A stretch of 8,912 bases of DNA from Thermococci archaeon. Lineage in GTDB: Archaea > Hadarchaeota > B88-G9. Both the position numbers and the translations under genes were made by a program. Shown in pieces: positions 7,296-8,912 of the stretch (positions are counted from its first letter, which is position 1; each line of letters begins with the position of its first letter). The notes beneath the pieces were generated by a model. That model worked only from the letters and a program-made list of their open reading frames with translations. It made no database searches and was not told where the DNA came from. The DNA lies in assembly GCA_003660555.1 (NCBI GenBank), contig QMUK01000050.1, forward strand, positions 1-8,912, given 5' to 3'.

Positions 7296-7796
7296 ATGAG
7301 CCTCTGTGTGCTCCCACTCTTCCCCATTGTAGTCTATAGGTTCGTGAGCTCGAGGAAGCCATTTAAAGAATATTTGAAGCTCTATTCATCCTTCCTATTT
7401 TTTACGTCAATGGCTTCTTGGGGAAGCCCTCACTTCCCGATACAGGTGTATTGACAATAGGGCTACTATTCTTCACTCTGGGAATGGCGCAGCTTTTCGG
7501 AAAACTCAACCCTCTGAAAGTAGGGGACTCAATATCCTTATTTGATCGGAGCAGTATTAGCGATAGCTCTCAGGAAATCCTTGTGCAGCTCCTGCTCTAG
7601 GTTTAGTAATCTCCACAACTAGACCAATTGAACACCTGACGTATCATTGCTCTGCTTATTTAGAAGAGGAGCACCTCCTAGGAGAATTCAGGAACACTTG
7701 CCACATAGAGAATTGCCGTACTTGTAGTATCTGCTTGTTCCTCTTCTCCTTGTCATGACAGGAGAGATTCTATTCGCTCTATCTAATCGCCCATAG
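7296..7796 (+). pseudogene. Decayed small membrane protein gene with several frameshifts
   Basis: No frame stays open, yet protein-like pieces follow each other in order. From ATG 7296, 52 codons (MSLCVLPLFPIVVYRF..., then ...LFFTSMASWG) end at a TGA at 7452. A second frame from about 7418 gives GVLTIGLLFFTLGMAQLF...LNPLKV. Near 7524-7569 the first frame gives YPYLIGAVLAIAL. From about 7570 a third frame gives SGNPCAAPALGLVIST and then a cysteine-rich stretch (TCHIENCRTCSIC, 7696-7734). Near 7734-7796 a last piece reads VPLLLVMTGEILFALSN before TAG. Joined, these make about 165 residues with four or so membrane segments, a plausible polytopic protein. GAGGT at 7281-7285 could serve as ribosome site. 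I do not recognise the family. At least four indels in 500 bases, beside clean genes, point to decay rather than random sequencing error. Confidence 0.5.
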
Positions 7797-7808
7797 GAGG
7801 AGACACTC

Positions 7809-7836
7809 CACTAAGGAAACTTAGCTTAGTGTTTCC
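7809..7836 (-). terminator. Interleaved inverted repeats at the end of the winged-helix gene
   Basis: Two perfect repeats share the same bases: CACTAAG (7809-7815) with CTTAGTG (7825-7831), and GGAAAC (7815-7820) with GTTTCC (7831-7836). They cannot both be fully formed at once. They span the TAA stop at 7828-7826 of the minus-strand gene. A transcript-end hairpin is the simplest reading, although no clear T-run follows. Confidence 0.3.
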
Positions 7837-8098
7837 CACTCATCTCCCTCAGAATCTCCTCCAAGTATTCCATTAGGACTTTCTTCCCCTTTTCCGTTAT
7901 CGAGTAGTACGTCCTAGGTTTTCCCTTAACGATCGCCTTCTCTACTCTGATTAGCCCAGCTTCCTCTAACTTCTTCATGTGAGAACTCAAATTCCCGTCT
8001 GTAGTCCTGAGCTTCTCCTTTAAATACTTGAACTCTGCTTTCTCTAATCCAGAAAGTATAGCCAGAGCCTTTACCCTGATTCTGGAATCCAAGATCAT
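7826..8098 (-). CDS. Winged-helix DNA-binding regulator (ArsR/MarR-like, HTH_27 type)
   Basis: 90 residues, a bare winged-helix domain. The order fits the family of small regulators with a central TDGNLSSHMKKLEEAGLI: an N-terminal helix with RIRVKALAIL (6-15), a second helix FKYLKEKL (23-30), the recognition helix TDGNLSSHMKKLEEAG (33-48), then a wing, with KPRTYYSITEKG at 60-71, and a C-terminal helix likely used for dimer contacts. It starts at ATG 8098, overlapping the stop of the membrane protein gene as ATGA, so the two are translationally coupled. Such regulators often travel with a membrane protein and bind palindromes at their own promoter. Two 17-base palindromes upstream of this operon are the obvious candidates. 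The ligand or signal is unknown, and no cysteine metal site is present. Confidence 0.93.
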   Translation of the reverse strand: MILDSRIRVKALAILSGLEKAEFKYLKEKLRTTDGNLSSHMKKLEEAGLIRVEKAIVKGKPRTYYSITEKGKKVLMEYLEEILREMSGKH

Positions 8099-8667
8099 TC
8101 CTCTCCCTTCTCTAGGCGCTTAAGCGAAATCACTCCACCTAGGAGAAACAATATCGAGAAGTGTAAGAGCGCGTATATGAGGAACTGATACTGCCAATAG
8201 AGGAACATGGCTATCGATGAATAGGAGTAAATGAGTCCTAGGGCTACAGTGGTCCTACATCCCAGCAGGATTCCTCCTAATGATATCCATGCCCCTACCA
8301 AGATTGATATGAAAGCTCCTATGTACATCGGTTTTCCCAAAGCGATTAGCTCACCTATCACGAGGGGAAGTACTGCGAAATATATCATCCAGAACCTCTT
8401 GGCAATTCTTCCGAAGTAAGAGACCACTGAAGGAGGCTCCACTCTAGAGCTCAAGTAAAGACTCACGCCTATCACCAATACCCACCAGGGAATTATGTAC
8501 AGACCATTCAATTTACCGGCAATTGCTTGTTTGAACATCACATGAGTTACAGCAAAGCCTATAGTCGTCGTTGCCCCCCATATCGTCATTTTCTTGGCAG
8601 TGAAGAGCAAGTCCTTCTGGGAAACGCTTCTCTCCACTATTTCCCTTATTTCCTTTACCTCCTCCAA
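8095..8667 (-). CDS. Six-helix membrane protein paired with the winged-helix regulator
   Basis: 190 residues from TTG 8667. The frame stays open to an ATG at 8718, but that start would lie upstream of the TATA box at 8695-8706 and inside an operator, so it could not be transcribed from this promoter. TTG 8667 is preceded by GGGTGG, about five bases away. The first ~25 residues are a charged helix (LEEVKEIREIVERS, 1-14). Hydrophobic segments follow at about 27-45, 56-73, 92-110, 113-133, 139-156 and 160-181, with a short basic/acidic tail (KRLEKGEE). No known domain is recognised. Small multi-helix proteins of this build commonly sit beside HTH_27-type regulators and may sense a membrane signal or titrate the regulator; this is inference. 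The stop overlaps the regulator start by four bases. Confidence 0.82.
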   Translation of the reverse strand: MEEVKEIREIVERSVSQKDLLFTAKKMTIWGATTTIGFAVTHVMFKQAIAGKLNGLYIIPWWVLVIGVSLYLSSRVEPPSVVSYFGRIAKRFWMIYFAVLPLVIGELIALGKPMYIGAFISILVGAWISLGGILLGCRTTVALGLIYSYSSIAMFLYWQYQFLIYALLHFSILFLLGGVISLKRLEKGEE

Positions 8668-8677
8668 TGTGCCACCC

Positions 8678-8694
8678 ACTTTGCAATACAAAGT
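8678..8694. promoter_or_regulatory. Operator copy 1 (17-base palindrome) between TATA box and start
   Basis: ACTTTG-CAATA-CAAAGT has perfect six-base arms with a five-base spacer. It lies just downstream of the TATA box for the minus-strand operon, so a bound protein would block polymerase. The same arms and spacing recur at 8707-8723. Confidence 0.75.
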
Positions 8695-8706
8695 ATAATA
8701 TAAAAA
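8695..8706 (-). promoter_or_regulatory. TATA box of the membrane protein/regulator operon
   Basis: The minus strand reads TTTTTATATTAT. Archaeal spacing puts the transcript start near 8676, about nine bases before TTG 8667, which leaves room only for the GGGTGG ribosome site. The box fills the whole gap between the two palindromes. Confidence 0.65.
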
Positions 8707-8723
8707 ACTTTGCATCACAAAGT
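8707..8723. promoter_or_regulatory. Operator copy 2 (17-base palindrome) over the BRE side of the TATA box
   Basis: ACTTTG-CATCA-CAAAGT has arms identical to copy 1 and differs only in the spacer. The two centres are 29 bases apart. Its place over the factor-B recognition side of the promoter suits a repressor, most simply the winged-helix product of this operon. Confidence 0.75.
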
Positions 8724-8770
8724 TAATCCCAGACGGACTTCAGAGAGACTCCTCACTAACGACAATTAGA

Positions 8771-8782
8771 CGGTTTCGACCG
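8771..8782. promoter_or_regulatory. Short inverted repeat next to a TATA box
   Basis: CGGT-TTCG-ACCG abuts the TATA-like stretch of the gene at 8823. It may be an operator or form part of the factor-B element. Four-base arms are short, so chance is possible. Confidence 0.22.
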
Positions 8783-8791
8783 ATATATATA
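8783..8791 (+). promoter_or_regulatory. TATA box for the plus-strand gene at 8823
   Basis: ATATATATA is centred about 36 bases before TTG 8823. A transcript would begin near 8812, just in front of the GGGTG ribosome site at 8813-8817. Confidence 0.55.
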
Positions 8792-8822
8792 CTCAATCCA
8801 CCTAGGTAAAAAGGGTGTCACG

Positions 8823-8912
8823 TTGGAAGAGTCCAGAGTGGCCTTGATCTTGGTCTTAATCGCTCTGGCAATTTCAACCTGGACTCTCTTCCAAGTCCAA
8901 GAGATGGAAAGA
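8823..8912 (+). CDS. Partial membrane-anchored protein, N-terminus only
   Basis: Thirty open codons run off the right edge. The start is TTG 8823, with GGGTG at 8813-8817 five bases upstream and a TATA box at 8783-8791, the same promoter-to-start layout as the divergent operon. After LEESR comes one hydrophobic segment, residues 6-23 (VALILVLIALAISTW plus neighbours), then a polar stretch (QVQEMER). This looks like a signal anchor or first membrane helix. Too little is present to name a family. About 100 bases separate it from the operators of the divergent operon, so shared control is possible but not shown. Confidence 0.5.
   Translation, partial: MEESRVALILVLIALAISTWTLFQVQEMER

Noticed and set aside
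7266-7310. Box C/D guide RNA (TGATGC followed by CTGA)
   Set aside because: The C box deviates from RUGAUGA and no convincing C'/D box pair follows at normal spacing.
7240-7325. tRNA-like stretch on the minus strand (T-arm-like GGGATTCAAGTCCC with a pairable GGAAGAG/CTCTTTC acceptor)
   Set aside because: The T-loop is one base short if the stem is five pairs, the D-loop lacks the GG pair, and no anticodon stem can be drawn. Part of it is also covered by the plus-strand gene remnant.
7418-7600. A separate 60-codon plus-strand gene
   Set aside because: Hydrophobic pieces continue on both sides in other frames, so it is better treated as one fragment of the decayed gene at 7296-7796.
1-8912. 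CRISPR array, insertion sequence or integrase
   Set aside because: No regularly spaced repeats, no transposase or recombinase-like protein, and no long terminal inverted repeats were seen.

Overview
The window looks archaeal, most likely from a hyperthermophilic member of the TACK/Thermoproteota-Korarchaeota side. It carries a gatD-gatE pair, the archaea-specific route to Gln-tRNA. Arginine is written mostly with AGA/AGG. Genes often begin with TTG or GTG behind strong GGAGGTGA-type Shine-Dalgarno sites, and TATA boxes of archaeal type sit in front of transcription units. I cannot name the species.

Layout. (1) 1-4001, minus strand: five tightly packed genes that overlap by 11-14 bases or abut. 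Three are multi-pass membrane proteins of one family, resembling oligosaccharide-repeat-unit (Wzy-type) polymerases. Two are related single-pass proteins with an outside domain. Read in the direction of transcription the order is anchor protein, polymerase-like, polymerase-like, anchor protein, polymerase-like (cut by the window edge). This is the most unusual part of the window. No glycosyltransferase, flippase or sugar-nucleotide gene is visible, so the polymer (surface glycan or exopolysaccharide) is a guess. (2) 4002-4026: only 25 bases separate this operon from the divergent gatD. The core promoter of each side must therefore lie inside the other side's first gene, and a 15-base inverted repeat covers the gatD start codon. 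(3) 4027-7223, plus strand: gatD and gatE, encoding the two subunits of the Glu-tRNA(Gln) amidotransferase, with a 14-base gap; both look complete. (4) 7224-7825: no intact gene. A small membrane protein can be rebuilt across at least four frame changes, so this is best read as a decayed gene. (5) 7826-8667, minus strand: a two-gene operon of a six-helix membrane protein and a small winged-helix regulator, overlapping by ATGA. Its promoter is striking: two copies of a 17-base palindrome bracket the TATA box, which suggests autoregulation by the winged-helix protein. (6) 8823-8912, plus strand: the first 30 codons of a divergent gene with its own TATA box and an N-terminal membrane segment.

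How the parts relate: gatDE is housekeeping translation. The left operon looks like envelope biogenesis that has expanded by duplication. The right pair is a self-contained regulator/membrane-protein switch.
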